Notes: generated by a model from the sequence alone, not told the origin. DNA of 7,144 nt from Dialister sp. UBA734 (GCA_002297935.1 DBLC01000121.1:1-7144); one strand, 5' to 3'; shown: positions 1 through 6,564, counted from the first letter of the stretch. Program-made: numbers and translations.

Positions 1-15
1 CCCCGGAGGGGGCAC

Positions 16-28
16 GGTCCTACGGACC
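16..28. other. Short GC-rich hairpin at the window edge
   Basis: GGTCC at 16-20 and GGACC at 24-28 are a perfect 5-bp inverted repeat around a TAC loop, preceded by CCCC GGA GGGG at 1-11. No T run follows, so it does not read as an intrinsic terminator. It may be the end of a structure that begins left of the window. I see no gene in 1-156; the contrast between this GC-rich stretch and the AT-rich DNA after it is the only other feature. Confidence 0.3.
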
Positions 29-110
29 TATCATCTGTATTTAGTTACCGTTTGATAATAGATTCTATGTAAAATGGTATTTCTAAAGTAGGAAGTTTGA
101 GTAAAGAAAT

Positions 111-125
111 AAATGATTATCATTT
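111..125. promoter_or_regulatory. Fur-box-like palindrome upstream of the M20 peptidase
   Basis: AAATGAT-T-ATCATTT is a perfect 7-1-7 palindrome. Its core AATGATTATCATT differs by one base from the core of the classical Fur consensus (AATGATAATCATT), although the outer bases of the 19-mer do not match. It lies 58 to 44 bp before the start codon, a usual operator position, and overlaps a weak possible -10 (TATCAT, 118-123) with TTGAGT at 97-102 only 15 bp upstream. A Fur-family operator is an inference from shape; another dimeric repressor could use it. Confidence 0.4.
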
Positions 126-150
126 GTTGTTTGGAAAGAACTAACAACAA
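124..150 (+). promoter_or_regulatory. Inverted repeat in the leader just before the peptidase RBS
   Basis: TTGTTGTT (124-131) and AACAACAA (143-150) are a perfect 8-bp inverted repeat with an 11-nt spacer. It shares two bases with the preceding palindrome and ends 8 bp before the GGAGG ribosome binding site. As RNA it would be a weak AU-rich hairpin; as DNA it could be a second operator half. There is no T run, so it is not a terminator. Confidence 0.35.
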
Positions 151-168
151 TATCCTATGGAGGTAAAA

Positions 169-1350
169 ATGAATGCACCTATAGAAGCACTCCATCAGTA
201 CATGGAGAGCCATAAAGAAGATATGATTTCTCTTTGGAAAGACTTGGTAAATCACCAGGCCGGATCCCATGAAATCGAGAAAGTGAATGGGATTATGGCC
301 TTTTTGAAATCCCGTTTTGACGAAGAACAGATTTCTTGTCGTCTGGTAGAAAATCCGGGAGGGCCTTATGTATTGGTAGCGGAACTTCATTCGGAATTGC
401 CGGGGAAGCCGCTGCTTCTGTCTGGACACTGTGACACTGTATTTCCTTCCGGCAGCTATCCGGAAGACGCCTTTACTATCGATGAAGAGGGCTTTGCTCA
501 CGGCCCAGGCGTGGTGGATATGAAATGTGGTGTGGCAGAGAGTTTCTATGTGCTGAAAGCACTGAAAGAATTTGGTTTCCAAGACCGGCCGGTGAAAGTG
601 GTGCTGGTGGGGGATGAGGAAATCAGCCATGTGCCAGGCCATGCGGACCAGATTCTCATGGATGAGGCGAAAGGGGCGCTGTGCTGCTTCAATATGGAAA
701 GCGGTCGCCTTGATCATTGCCTCACGGTAGGAAGAAAAGGTGGCATGGATTGCCATATCACCGTCCATGGCGTGGCAGCCCATGCGGGGAATGATTACCT
801 GAAAGGCAGAAATGCCATCATTGAAATGTGTCAGAAATTGCCGCTCATTCAGGCATTAACGAAGTACGATGAAGGGCTCACTGTCAGCGTTGGAACCATC
901 GAAGGCGGTATGGTGTCTAATGCAGTGCCGGACATTTGCAAAGCCGTACTGGACGTACGATACAAGAAATTGGAACATATGGATTACATTCAGAAAGCCA
1001 TTCGTGAAATTTGTGAGAAAACATGTATCGAAGGTACCACCACGGAAGTGGAATTCGTAGCCCCTATGCCGGCTTTTGAAGAAACCGAAGCCAATCACAA
1101 GCTGCTGGATTACATCAATGACGTGACAACGAAATGCGGCTATGCGCCTTTCCAGCCCATTTACGTAGGGGGCATGTCCGATGCATCCTATATTTCCAGT
1201 TTGGGTATCCCCACAGTCTGCTCCATGGGGGCTGAAGGCAGCGGCGCCCATACGAAAGAAGAAAAAGCCTCCGTGCAGAGCTTCCTGGAACGGTGGCTCA
1301 TCGTGACCGCAGCGGTGATGGAATCAAATCGGTTAACCGTTAACCGTTAA
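169..1350 (+). CDS. M20 family zinc metallopeptidase, carboxypeptidase G2-like
   Basis: A 393-residue cytoplasmic hydrolase (no signal peptide) of the M20 di-zinc family, which cleaves a peptide or N-acyl bond next to a free carboxylate. The expected residues are present: H87 with D89 in GHCDTV, bridging D118 in GPGVVDMKCG, the GDEE pair E150 (general base) and E151 (ligand), E177 in FNMESG, and H361 in SGAHTKEE. The inserted dimerisation domain is of the carboxypeptidase G2 type: H205 in AAHAGND, N251 in GMVSNAVP, R264 in DVRY. The length is normal for the family. An ATG at 157 is in frame but its G is part of the GGAGG site (159-163), so the ATG at 169, 5 nt after that site, is the start. 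The last codons and the TAA lie inside a heptamer repeat. The transporter gene follows after 43 bp on the same strand. Substrate unknown: dipeptide, acyl-amino acid or folate-type glutamate are all possible. Confidence 0.9.
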   Translation: MNAPIEALHQYMESHKEDMISLWKDLVNHQAGSHEIEKVNGIMAFLKSRFDEEQISCRLVENPGGPYVLVAELHSELPGKPLLLSGHCDTVFPSGSYPEDAFTIDEEGFAHGPGVVDMKCGVAESFYVLKALKEFGFQDRPVKVVLVGDEEISHVPGHADQILMDEAKGALCCFNMESGRLDHCLTVGRKGGMDCHITVHGVAAHAGNDYLKGRNAIIEMCQKLPLIQALTKYDEGLTVSVGTIEGGMVSNAVPDICKAVLDVRYKKLEHMDYIQKAIREICEKTCIEGTTTEVEFVAPMPAFEETEANHKLLDYINDVTTKCGYAPFQPIYVGGMSDASYISSLGIPTVCSMGAEGSGAHTKEEKASVQSFLERWLIVTAAVMESNRLTVNR

Positions 1351-1366
1351 CTGTTAACCGTCAACC
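1332..1366. repeat. Five tandem GTTAACC heptamers across the peptidase stop codon
   Basis: Units at 1332, 1339, 1346, 1353 and 1360: three are GTTAACC, one is GTTAACT and one GTCAACC. The array encodes the last residues and the TAA of the peptidase and then enters the intergenic gap. GTTAAC within each unit is itself palindromic. A 7-bp unit changes frame when copies are gained or lost, but any frame meets TAA within three units, so only the extreme C-terminus and the spacing to the transporter would change. Confidence 0.85.
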
Positions 1367-1393
1367 AATTTATACAAGGAGTGATACATTTCC

Positions 1394-2797
1394 ATGTCCA
1401 AAGAACCAGTGAAAGCCTTTAAGGCACCGAGTCCTATTATTATTCTTGTCTGTGTGATTTTGTTTTGTGCCATTGCCAGCTATATCATCCCCGCTGGTGT
1501 GTATGACCGGGTGAAAGATATTCACACCGGAAAAATGGTAGTGGACCCGTCGACGTTCCATTATGTGGCCCAGAAACCCACCGGATTTTTTGATTTCTTT
1601 ACATCTATAAACAAAGGGTTCAAAGGCGGCATCAGCATCATTGCCTTCCTCTTCATGGTCGGGGGCTCTTTGAATATTCTGGCAAAAACCGGTGCCATCG
1701 TGGCCGGCCTCAGCGCACTGGTGAAGAAAATGGAAAATCACAGTGTCCTGCTGATTCCGGTTCTGATGACCACCTTAGCTACCTTTTCTACTTTGGCGGG
1801 CTGCAACGAAGAATACCTGGCCTTTACGCCCTTGGTCGTCAGTGTGGCCTTGGCCTTGGGATTCGACTCCCTCACCGCTTTGGGCATGTTGTTCTGTTCC
1901 GTGGCGGCTGGTTATGGTGCCGGCTGTACCCAACCATTCTCCGTAGGCGTGGCCCAGGGGATTGCAGGGGTTCCGATTTTCTCCGGCCTTCCGTACCGCG
2001 TGGGCATTTTCATCGTACTTCTCATTACGAATATTTCATTCGTCATGTACCACGCCCACAAAGTAAAGAAAAATCCCAAGAGCAGCCCGGTTTACGAAAT
2101 CGATCGACAGAAAACAGACACCATCAATTTACATGAAACCGAAGAACTCAGCACCCGCCAAGCCATTTGCCTGGCACTTTTAGGGCTGAATTTTGCGGGT
2201 ATTATCATCGGCGTTTTGAAATTTGATTTCTACATGAATGAAATTTCCGCTCTGTTCCTCATCATGGGGGTTCTTTCCGGTATCATCTGCAAACTGTCTC
2301 CCAATGACATTTGCGACGCCTTCTTGGAAGGGTGCAAAGGTATGATGCTTCCTTGCCTGGCCGTAGCGATGTGTAAAGCTGCTACCATCCTGCTCGACAA
2401 TGCCAGCGTTATGGATACTATCATTCACTTCCTGGCTAGCATGCTGGATATTTTCCCATCGTCTATCATCGCGTTTGGCATGTTCATCATCCAGGACTGC
2501 TTCAATATCCTGGTTCCCTCCAGCTCCGGCCAGGCGGCCATCTCCATGCCTATCATGGCTCCGCTGGCCGACATCGTAGGCCTGACCCGTCAGACCTCGG
2601 TCTTCGCCTTCACCTTCGGCGATGCCTTCACCAACTGTATTTCTCCTGCTTCTGGTGCCACCATGTCCTACCTGGCCATGGCCAACGTGCCATATAAGAA
2701 ATGGCTCCGCTTCGTCCTGCCACTTATCGGTGTGTGGTGGGTGATCGCTTTCTGTTTCCTGACTTATGCGACGGCGATCCATTTGGGACCGGTGTAA
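1394..2797 (+). CDS. YfcC-family (DcuC/ArcD-like) inner-membrane transporter
   Basis: A 467-residue polytopic membrane protein. The first hydrophobic segment is at residues 14-36, followed by several more (about 80-110, 118-175, 200-220, 255-300, 315-335, 350-395, 438-462), separated by a charged cytoplasmic-looking loop at about 221-255. The best family signature is in the C-terminal half: NILVPSSSGQAAISMPIMAP at 371-390, then FGDAFTNCISPASG at 408-421, typical of YfcC proteins in the C4-dicarboxylate/arginine-ornithine exchanger superfamily. The length is normal. AAGGAG (1376-1381) lies 12 nt before the ATG, a long gap; an ATT at 1388 has better spacing but is a very rare start, so the ATG is kept. 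It probably shares a transcript with the M20 peptidase and supplies its substrate or exports its product. Substrates of YfcC proteins are poorly known, so none is assigned. Confidence 0.88.
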   Translation: MSKEPVKAFKAPSPIIILVCVILFCAIASYIIPAGVYDRVKDIHTGKMVVDPSTFHYVAQKPTGFFDFFTSINKGFKGGISIIAFLFMVGGSLNILAKTGAIVAGLSALVKKMENHSVLLIPVLMTTLATFSTLAGCNEEYLAFTPLVVSVALALGFDSLTALGMLFCSVAAGYGAGCTQPFSVGVAQGIAGVPIFSGLPYRVGIFIVLLITNISFVMYHAHKVKKNPKSSPVYEIDRQKTDTINLHETEELSTRQAICLALLGLNFAGIIIGVLKFDFYMNEISALFLIMGVLSGIICKLSPNDICDAFLEGCKGMMLPCLAVAMCKAATILLDNASVMDTIIHFLASMLDIFPSSIIAFGMFIIQDCFNILVPSSSGQAAISMPIMAPLADIVGLTRQTSVFAFTFGDAFTNCISPASGATMSYLAMANVPYKKWLRFVLPLIGVWWVIAFCFLTYATAIHLGPV

Positions 2798-2820
2798 GTA
2801 GAGCATTCTTGCCCTATGTC

Positions 2821-2877
2821 CCAAAAAGGAAATACAGGATAGGTAAGCGTGTTTGATAAGCTATATCCTATTTTTGG
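2821..2877. terminator. Stem-loop terminator after the transporter gene
   Basis: AGGATA (2836-2841) pairs with TATCCT (2864-2869), and the flanking CCAAAAA (2821-2827) pairs with TTTTTGG (2871-2877), so the A and T tracts form the outer stem. It begins 24 bp after the transporter stop and can act in either direction. The inner stem is short, so it is weaker than the next stem-loop. Confidence 0.5.
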
Positions 2878-2902
2878 TAATATAAAAAACTTAGCAAGTG
2901 AG

Positions 2903-2949
2903 AAAAAGTCCAAAGATTATAGATGCATGGTCTATATCTTTGGGCTTTT
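2903..2949. terminator. Strong intrinsic terminator, bidirectional form
   Basis: GTCCAAAGAT (2908-2917) pairs with ATCTTTGGGC (2936-2945, two G-U type pairs allowed); after a one-base bulge the stem continues to a GCATG loop. TTTT follows at 2946-2949 and AAAAA precedes at 2903-2907. It closes the peptidase-transporter unit and insulates the epimerase gene. The stem resembles those at the right end of the window. An open reading frame across it (2849-3046) is not credible as a gene. Confidence 0.75.
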
Positions 2950-3004
2950 CTGCATGAATGCTCCGATGTTTATGGAAATTTTGAAAATATCTAATATATA
3001 TCTA

Positions 3005-3013
3005 TGGTATAAT
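3005..3013 (+). promoter_or_regulatory. Extended -10 promoter for the epimerase gene
   Basis: TGGTATAAT is a perfect TATAAT hexamer with an upstream TGn extension, which can work with little or no -35 box. The nearest -35-like hexamer, TTGAAA at 2981-2986, is 21 bp away, too far for normal spacing. The leader to the start codon would be about 130 nt and includes a weak TATCC/GGATA hairpin (3057-3061 with 3071-3075). I see no gene in the 353-bp gap 2798-3150, only terminators and this promoter. Confidence 0.5.
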
Positions 3014-3150
3014 TGTGTAATATTAAAAGCAGAATTTTATATGTAATGAGTGAATATATCCAGTTATTCCGGATAGATACATAAATTAGAACAGTAATGT
3101 GTTCATTTGGAATCATGGAAGAATAAGAAAAGCAAGGAGTGGATACTTGT

Positions 3151-4077
3151 ATGAAAATATTGGTCACTGGCGGAGCTGGATTCATTGGTTCCCATTTGAT
3201 GAGAAAACTTCAAAACGTAGGATATGAGGCCGTGGCACTGGATAATCTGTCCACGGGGCTTCGAGAAAATCTTTTACCAGATATGAAACTAGTGGTTATG
3301 GACACCCATGATAAAGCTGTAGAAGACCTGTTTCAAAAAGAACACTTCGATGCAGTGGTACACCTGGCTGCACAGACCTTGGTGAGTGACTCTATGATCG
3401 ATCCAGAAAATGATATGTACCAGAATGTAGCAGGTACAGTCCGCATTCTGGAATGTTGCCGGAAATATGGAGTGAAGAGAGTCATCTTTTCTTCCTCTGC
3501 TGCTATCTATGGTGATGTGGATGAGAAAGCACTTCCTATTTCTGAAACCTTACCACAGACACCACTGTCCTTTTATGGCCTCACCAAGAAAACTGCAGAG
3601 AAATACTTGGAACTCTACCATTTGGCCTATGGCTTGGACTATGTGGTTCTCCGCTTTGCTAACGTTTACGGTGAACGGCAAGGGGATGGCGGGGAAGGTG
3701 GTGTGATTAGTATCTTCACCAAGCGTCTGGCCCAGGGAAAAGGCATTACCATCTTCGGTGATGGCAAACAGACCAGAGATTTCGTCTATGCTGGTGATAT
3801 CGCTGACGGAATCATCACAGCGTTGACCACCGATGCAAAGAATACAGCCTATAACCTATCCACCACAGAAGAAACTAGCCTCAATGAACTGGTACAAATT
3901 CTATCCCGCATTGGAGGGAAAGAAATCACACCGACTTACGATAAACCCAGAGAAGGAGATATTTATCGCTCTTCATTGAATAACGCAAAAGCCATTTGTA
4001 ATCTGGATTGGAAACCAAAAGTGTCTTTGGAAGAAGGCCTCCGGCGGGTGTTAGAAGATTTTGCTTGTAGAAGGTAG
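3151..4077 (+). CDS. NAD-dependent nucleotide-sugar epimerase, GalE-like extended SDR
   Basis: A 308-residue cytoplasmic enzyme of the extended short-chain dehydrogenase family, most like short UDP-glucose 4-epimerases. Seen: the NAD-binding GGAGFIG at 7-13, D31 at the end of the second strand (adenine-ribose contact, favours NAD), HLAA at 71-74, SSS at 114-116 with Y142xxxK146 as the catalytic set, RFANVYGERQ at 168-177, and DFVYAGD at 210-216, with REGDIYRSS near the substrate pocket at 267-275. Family knowledge: such enzymes oxidise and re-reduce C4 of a UDP-sugar for exopolysaccharide, LPS or glycoprotein synthesis; 4,6-dehydratases and UDP-glucuronate enzymes share the fold, so substrate is not settled. 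A GTG at 3139 is in frame but sits in the AAGGAG site (3134-3139); the ATG at 3151 places the GxxGxxG motif normally. It stands alone, not in a visible sugar operon, next to a surface-protein gene. Confidence 0.88.
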   Translation: MKILVTGGAGFIGSHLMRKLQNVGYEAVALDNLSTGLRENLLPDMKLVVMDTHDKAVEDLFQKEHFDAVVHLAAQTLVSDSMIDPENDMYQNVAGTVRILECCRKYGVKRVIFSSSAAIYGDVDEKALPISETLPQTPLSFYGLTKKTAEKYLELYHLAYGLDYVVLRFANVYGERQGDGGEGGVISIFTKRLAQGKGITIFGDGKQTRDFVYAGDIADGIITALTTDAKNTAYNLSTTEETSLNELVQILSRIGGKEITPTYDKPREGDIYRSSLNNAKAICNLDWKPKVSLEEGLRRVLEDFACRR

Positions 4078-4116
4078 CGAATTTCAGTGCTTCTTTAGAA
4101 CTTTAATACATGAACT

Positions 4117-4152
4117 TATTCATTTCTTATAGAAAAATATCATAAATGAATA
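4117..4152. promoter_or_regulatory. AT-rich inverted repeat between epimerase and adhesin genes
   Basis: TATTCATTT (4117-4125) and AAATGAATA (4144-4152) are a perfect 9-bp inverted repeat with an 18-nt spacer. It ends 6 bp before the -35 box of the next promoter, so it may be a regulator site; it could also be a weak end structure for the epimerase transcript, but no T run follows. Confidence 0.35.
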
Positions 4153-4158
4153 TAGCTA

Positions 4159-4187
4159 TTGATTAAATTTAAATAAAGGGATATGAT
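4159..4187 (+). promoter_or_regulatory. Sigma-70-type promoter of the adhesin gene
   Basis: TTGATT (4159-4164) and TATGAT (4182-4187) are separated by exactly 17 bp, four and five matches respectively to the TTGACA/TATAAT consensus. The predicted start near 4194 gives a leader of about 94 nt before the ATG at 4288. Confidence 0.6.
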
Positions 4188-4201
4188 GAAGTCATAAAGG
4201 G

Positions 4202-4250
4202 AGAATGTTACGCTCTTAGGTACATTCTAAAACAATTCCATCCTTAGAGC
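4202..4250 (+). promoter_or_regulatory. Structured 5' leader with possible pseudoknot
   Basis: AGAATGT (4202-4208) pairs with ACATTCT (4222-4228), leaving a 13-nt loop. Within that loop GCTCTTAGG (4212-4220) can pair with CCTTAGAGC (4242-4250) at 8 of 9 positions. The two helices could form together as a loop-to-tail pseudoknot, or replace one another. It starts about 8 nt after the predicted transcription start. It matches no riboswitch class I recognise. Confidence 0.4.
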
Positions 4251-4269
4251 TGGTAATCTGTATTTCATT

Positions 4270-4287
4270 AAGAAAGGGGAATTTCTT
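4270..4287 (+). promoter_or_regulatory. Ribosome binding site in a small hairpin loop
   Basis: AAGAAA (4270-4275) can pair with TTTCTT (4282-4287) around the loop GGGGAA. The Shine-Dalgarno bases AAAGGGGA (4273-4280) are partly in this loop, 8 nt before the ATG. The AU-only outer stem is weak, so it would tune rather than block translation. Confidence 0.4.
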
Positions 4288-6546
4288 ATGAAAAAGAGCT
4301 TAAAAAGAGTATTAGTTACTGGTATTACAGCAGCGATTGCTTGTTCTCTGTGGGGGGGTAGTGCGTCAGCACAGGATAGTTTGTATGAATATGCTATGAC
4401 ACCTATTTCTATTCAAAATGGACAACTTGTTAAGGGAAGTGCTTGGCATAATGATGCCAAGACAGCAACCATAGAAACAAGCAATGGTACAGGAAATGAG
4501 GATCAATATTATGGTCATTTCTTTTGGGGAAATGTAGATATTGCTAATACAACATTTGAAAATAATAAGTTTGAAACAAGCGATGGCCCCAATGGTGGGG
4601 CTGCTTATTTTAATTCCTCAGTTAAATTTGGTGATATGAGCTATGAAGTAGAGGAGCCAAATACTATTACTATTACGGATTCTACTTTTAAAGAAAATAA
4701 AGTTACAAGCACTGGGACAACTGCAAGTATTTATTCTGCATCTAAAGCCGGTGCTGTCATGATTAAAGGTTCCGACGTTACGTTCACAAATGTGATGTTT
4801 GAAAATAACGAAGCCAATGGTGGGGCATCAGCGGGGCTTGGTGGAGCTCTATACTTGGACTCTACATCTAATACAGCCAATCATGATGGGCAGAAAAGAG
4901 TATTACAAGCCACTGCTAATTTCGATGTGACCAAAGACATGACATATAGTGGAAATAAGGTATCTGGTGGCACTGACTATAGCGACACTTATGGAAGCTA
5001 TGCAACTACTGGCGGCGGTTTCATGTATATGGACCGCGGAGCAGAAGCCAATTTCAATATTGCCGATGGGGTCACCTTAAAAATCGGGAAAGATGGAGAA
5101 ACCGATGCCAATACGGACTCTATTTCCAGTGCAATTCGGGGTAACAATCCGGGGTACGGTGAAAATGTAATTAATAAGAATGGCTTAGGTACATTGACTG
5201 TCAATGGGAGTATGGCTGGCTATCATGGAGACCTGAACGTCAAAGAAGGAACCATGAATATCAACCAGAAAATTGCGGGCGATGCAAAGATTACCGTCAG
5301 TGATGGGGCTACTTTGAACCTGAAGGATGTGGAACTTTCTAGCCGGAATAGTTCATTAAACTATATCAAAACAGATGGAACGCCTGACAATATAACATTG
5401 GAAGAAAAGAATGGAGAACTGGTAGCAGAATCTGGCTCGAAAGTGACGGCAGATCATATTGTGGCCACTGGAAAATCTTCTGTGAGCATTGAGAAAAATG
5501 CAGATGTAACTGCCAATAGTGTTACGCTGAAAGATTCTTCAAAATTAACAACTGATGCAAACTCCAACTTAACGGTAAAAGATGCTATTAAAGTGGAAAA
5601 TCCTGATACCCAGAAAATGACAATTAAAGGCAATTTCTCGGGTAAATTGGAAGATACCAATGGGAATGCATTGTCTGCTGAGAACGTTCGAAAAGTAGTT
5701 GGGCAAGCAAAGGGTCCGCAGGAAATAGGGTTGTCTTCCGAAAAGGAGAAATATGCGACTTCTATAATGCAAAGTGAAAATGGAGGTTTTTCAATCCAAG
5801 GGAGAACATACGGTGATGGTGGACAATTTGAAGCAAAGAATTTAGCATCTTATGATAGCAACGGTAATTATACTGCCTATGGAAATTATGATGCCAATGG
5901 ACATGATCTGCAAAATGTAGGTAATATTTCTGCGGCTTCCTTGAAGTTGGGACAGATTGATAATGTAGAAGACACCATTAATACCAATACTGCCAATATT
6001 GCAACCAATGCCAAAAATATTGAAACTAACACCAACGATATTAAGAACTTGGGAACTAAAGTCGATACGAATACAGAAAAGATTGCATCCAATGCCAATG
6101 ATATCAAGAACTTAGGGGCTGAAATTAATACAAATACAGCAAGCATCAATCGACTGGATAGCAAAATTAATAAAGTAGGTGCTAATGCAGCTGCTTTGGC
6201 CGCTTTGCATCCACTGGATTTCGATCCATCGGATAAATGGAACTTTGCCGCTGGTGTAGGTAACTATGACGGTGAAAATGCTATGGCTGTAGGCGCATTC
6301 TATCGCCCCAATGAAGATGTGATGTTTAATGTGGGTGGCAGCTTTGGCAGCGGCGAGAACATGGTCAATGCGGGAGTTTCTTTGAAATTTGGACAGCATG
6401 GAACCAAAGCATCTGGTAACGTAGGTGAACAGGAAGTAAAAGAACTGCGTGCTACCGTAGAAGCACAGAACGAAAAACTGAATGAACAGGAAAAACAGAT
6501 TCAGGAACTTCGTGAAATGGTTGAGAAGCTGACTGCAAAGGCATAA
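4288..6546 (+). CDS. Trimeric autotransporter-type surface protein with Pmp-like beta-helix passenger
   Basis: A 752-residue probable outer-membrane adhesin. Order: signal peptide 1-28 (KK start, hydrophobic core, ASA before Q29); passenger 30-250 with four Pmp-like units pairing FxxN-type and GGA-type motifs (FENN 90/GGAAYF 103, FKEN 134/AGAVMI 154, FENN 171/GGALYL 185, YSGN 220/GGGFMYM 242); an autotransporter-like region with NGLGTLTVNGS at 298-308 and more beta-strand repeats to about 450; a neck with NVGNIS at 543-548; a heptad stalk 557-633; a YadA-type anchor about 634-703 (LAALHPLDFDPSDKWNFAAG onward, four amphipathic strands); then a charged coiled coil 713-750. Type Vc proteins trimerise and export their own passenger. 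Unusual: Pmp beta-helices normally sit on monomeric type Va barrels, and YadA anchors normally end at the last strand. The gene is more AT-rich than the upstream operon, and a G7 tract lies in the signal-peptide codons. Ligand unknown. Confidence 0.85.
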   Translation: MKKSLKRVLVTGITAAIACSLWGGSASAQDSLYEYAMTPISIQNGQLVKGSAWHNDAKTATIETSNGTGNEDQYYGHFFWGNVDIANTTFENNKFETSDGPNGGAAYFNSSVKFGDMSYEVEEPNTITITDSTFKENKVTSTGTTASIYSASKAGAVMIKGSDVTFTNVMFENNEANGGASAGLGGALYLDSTSNTANHDGQKRVLQATANFDVTKDMTYSGNKVSGGTDYSDTYGSYATTGGGFMYMDRGAEANFNIADGVTLKIGKDGETDANTDSISSAIRGNNPGYGENVINKNGLGTLTVNGSMAGYHGDLNVKEGTMNINQKIAGDAKITVSDGATLNLKDVELSSRNSSLNYIKTDGTPDNITLEEKNGELVAESGSKVTADHIVATGKSSVSIEKNADVTANSVTLKDSSKLTTDANSNLTVKDAIKVENPDTQKMTIKGNFSGKLEDTNGNALSAENVRKVVGQAKGPQEIGLSSEKEKYATSIMQSENGGFSIQGRTYGDGGQFEAKNLASYDSNGNYTAYGNYDANGHDLQNVGNISAASLKLGQIDNVEDTINTNTANIATNAKNIETNTNDIKNLGTKVDTNTEKIASNANDIKNLGAEINTNTASINRLDSKINKVGANAAALAALHPLDFDPSDKWNFAAGVGNYDGENAMAVGAFYRPNEDVMFNVGGSFGSGENMVNAGVSLKFGQHGTKASGNVGEQEVKELRATVEAQNEKLNEQEKQIQELREMVEKLTAKA
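4352..4358 (+). repeat. G7 homopolymer in the signal-peptide codons
   Basis: Seven consecutive G encode part of W22-G23-G24. With eight G the next codon in frame is TAG; with six G the frame reaches TGA 12 codons after the tract. The length is at the low end for slipped-strand switching. As sequenced the gene is in the open state. Confidence 0.8.
6019..6144 (+). repeat. Tandem 63-bp (21-residue) stalk repeat
   Basis: Residues 578-598 and 599-619 are two adjacent copies of a three-heptad unit, both with NDIKNLG in the middle. The DNA copies (6019-6081 and 6082-6144) have diverged at many third positions, so the duplication is old or under protein-level selection. Change in copy number would alter stalk length in frame. 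Confidence 0.65.
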
Positions 6547-6564
6547 TTGACTGCTACATGAAAA

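Noticed and set aside
157..168. Earlier in-frame ATG for the M20 peptidase
   Set aside because: Its last base is part of the GGAGG ribosome binding site; the ATG at 169 has that site 5 nt before it.
31..783. Minus-strand 250-codon open frame
   Set aside because: It lies opposite the well-supported M20 peptidase, has no recognisable motif, and reads as a shadow.
1332..1366. CRISPR-like array
   Set aside because: The units are 7 bp and directly adjacent, without spacers.
1388..1393. ATT start for the transporter
   Set aside because: Spacing to AAGGAG is better, but ATT starts are very rare and the gain is two residues.
2180..2824. Minus-strand 214-codon open frame
   Set aside because: Antisense to the conserved C-terminal half of the transporter; the polar, His- and Arg-rich product is typical of an antisense reading of a membrane-protein gene.
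2981..3013. TTGAAA/TATAAT as a standard promoter
   Set aside because: The spacing is 21 bp; only the extended -10 part is kept.
2849..3046. Plus-strand 65-codon open frame between operon and epimerase
   Set aside because: It starts within one stem-loop and runs through a strong terminator and the epimerase promoter; no ribosome binding site.
3139..3150. GTG start for the epimerase
   Set aside because: It overlaps the AAGGAG site, and the Rossmann motif is correctly placed from the ATG at 3151.
4288..6546. Classical type Va autotransporter
   Set aside because: The C-terminal barrel is about 55-70 residues with a stalk before it, which fits the YadA anchor rather than a single 12-strand barrel of about 270 residues.
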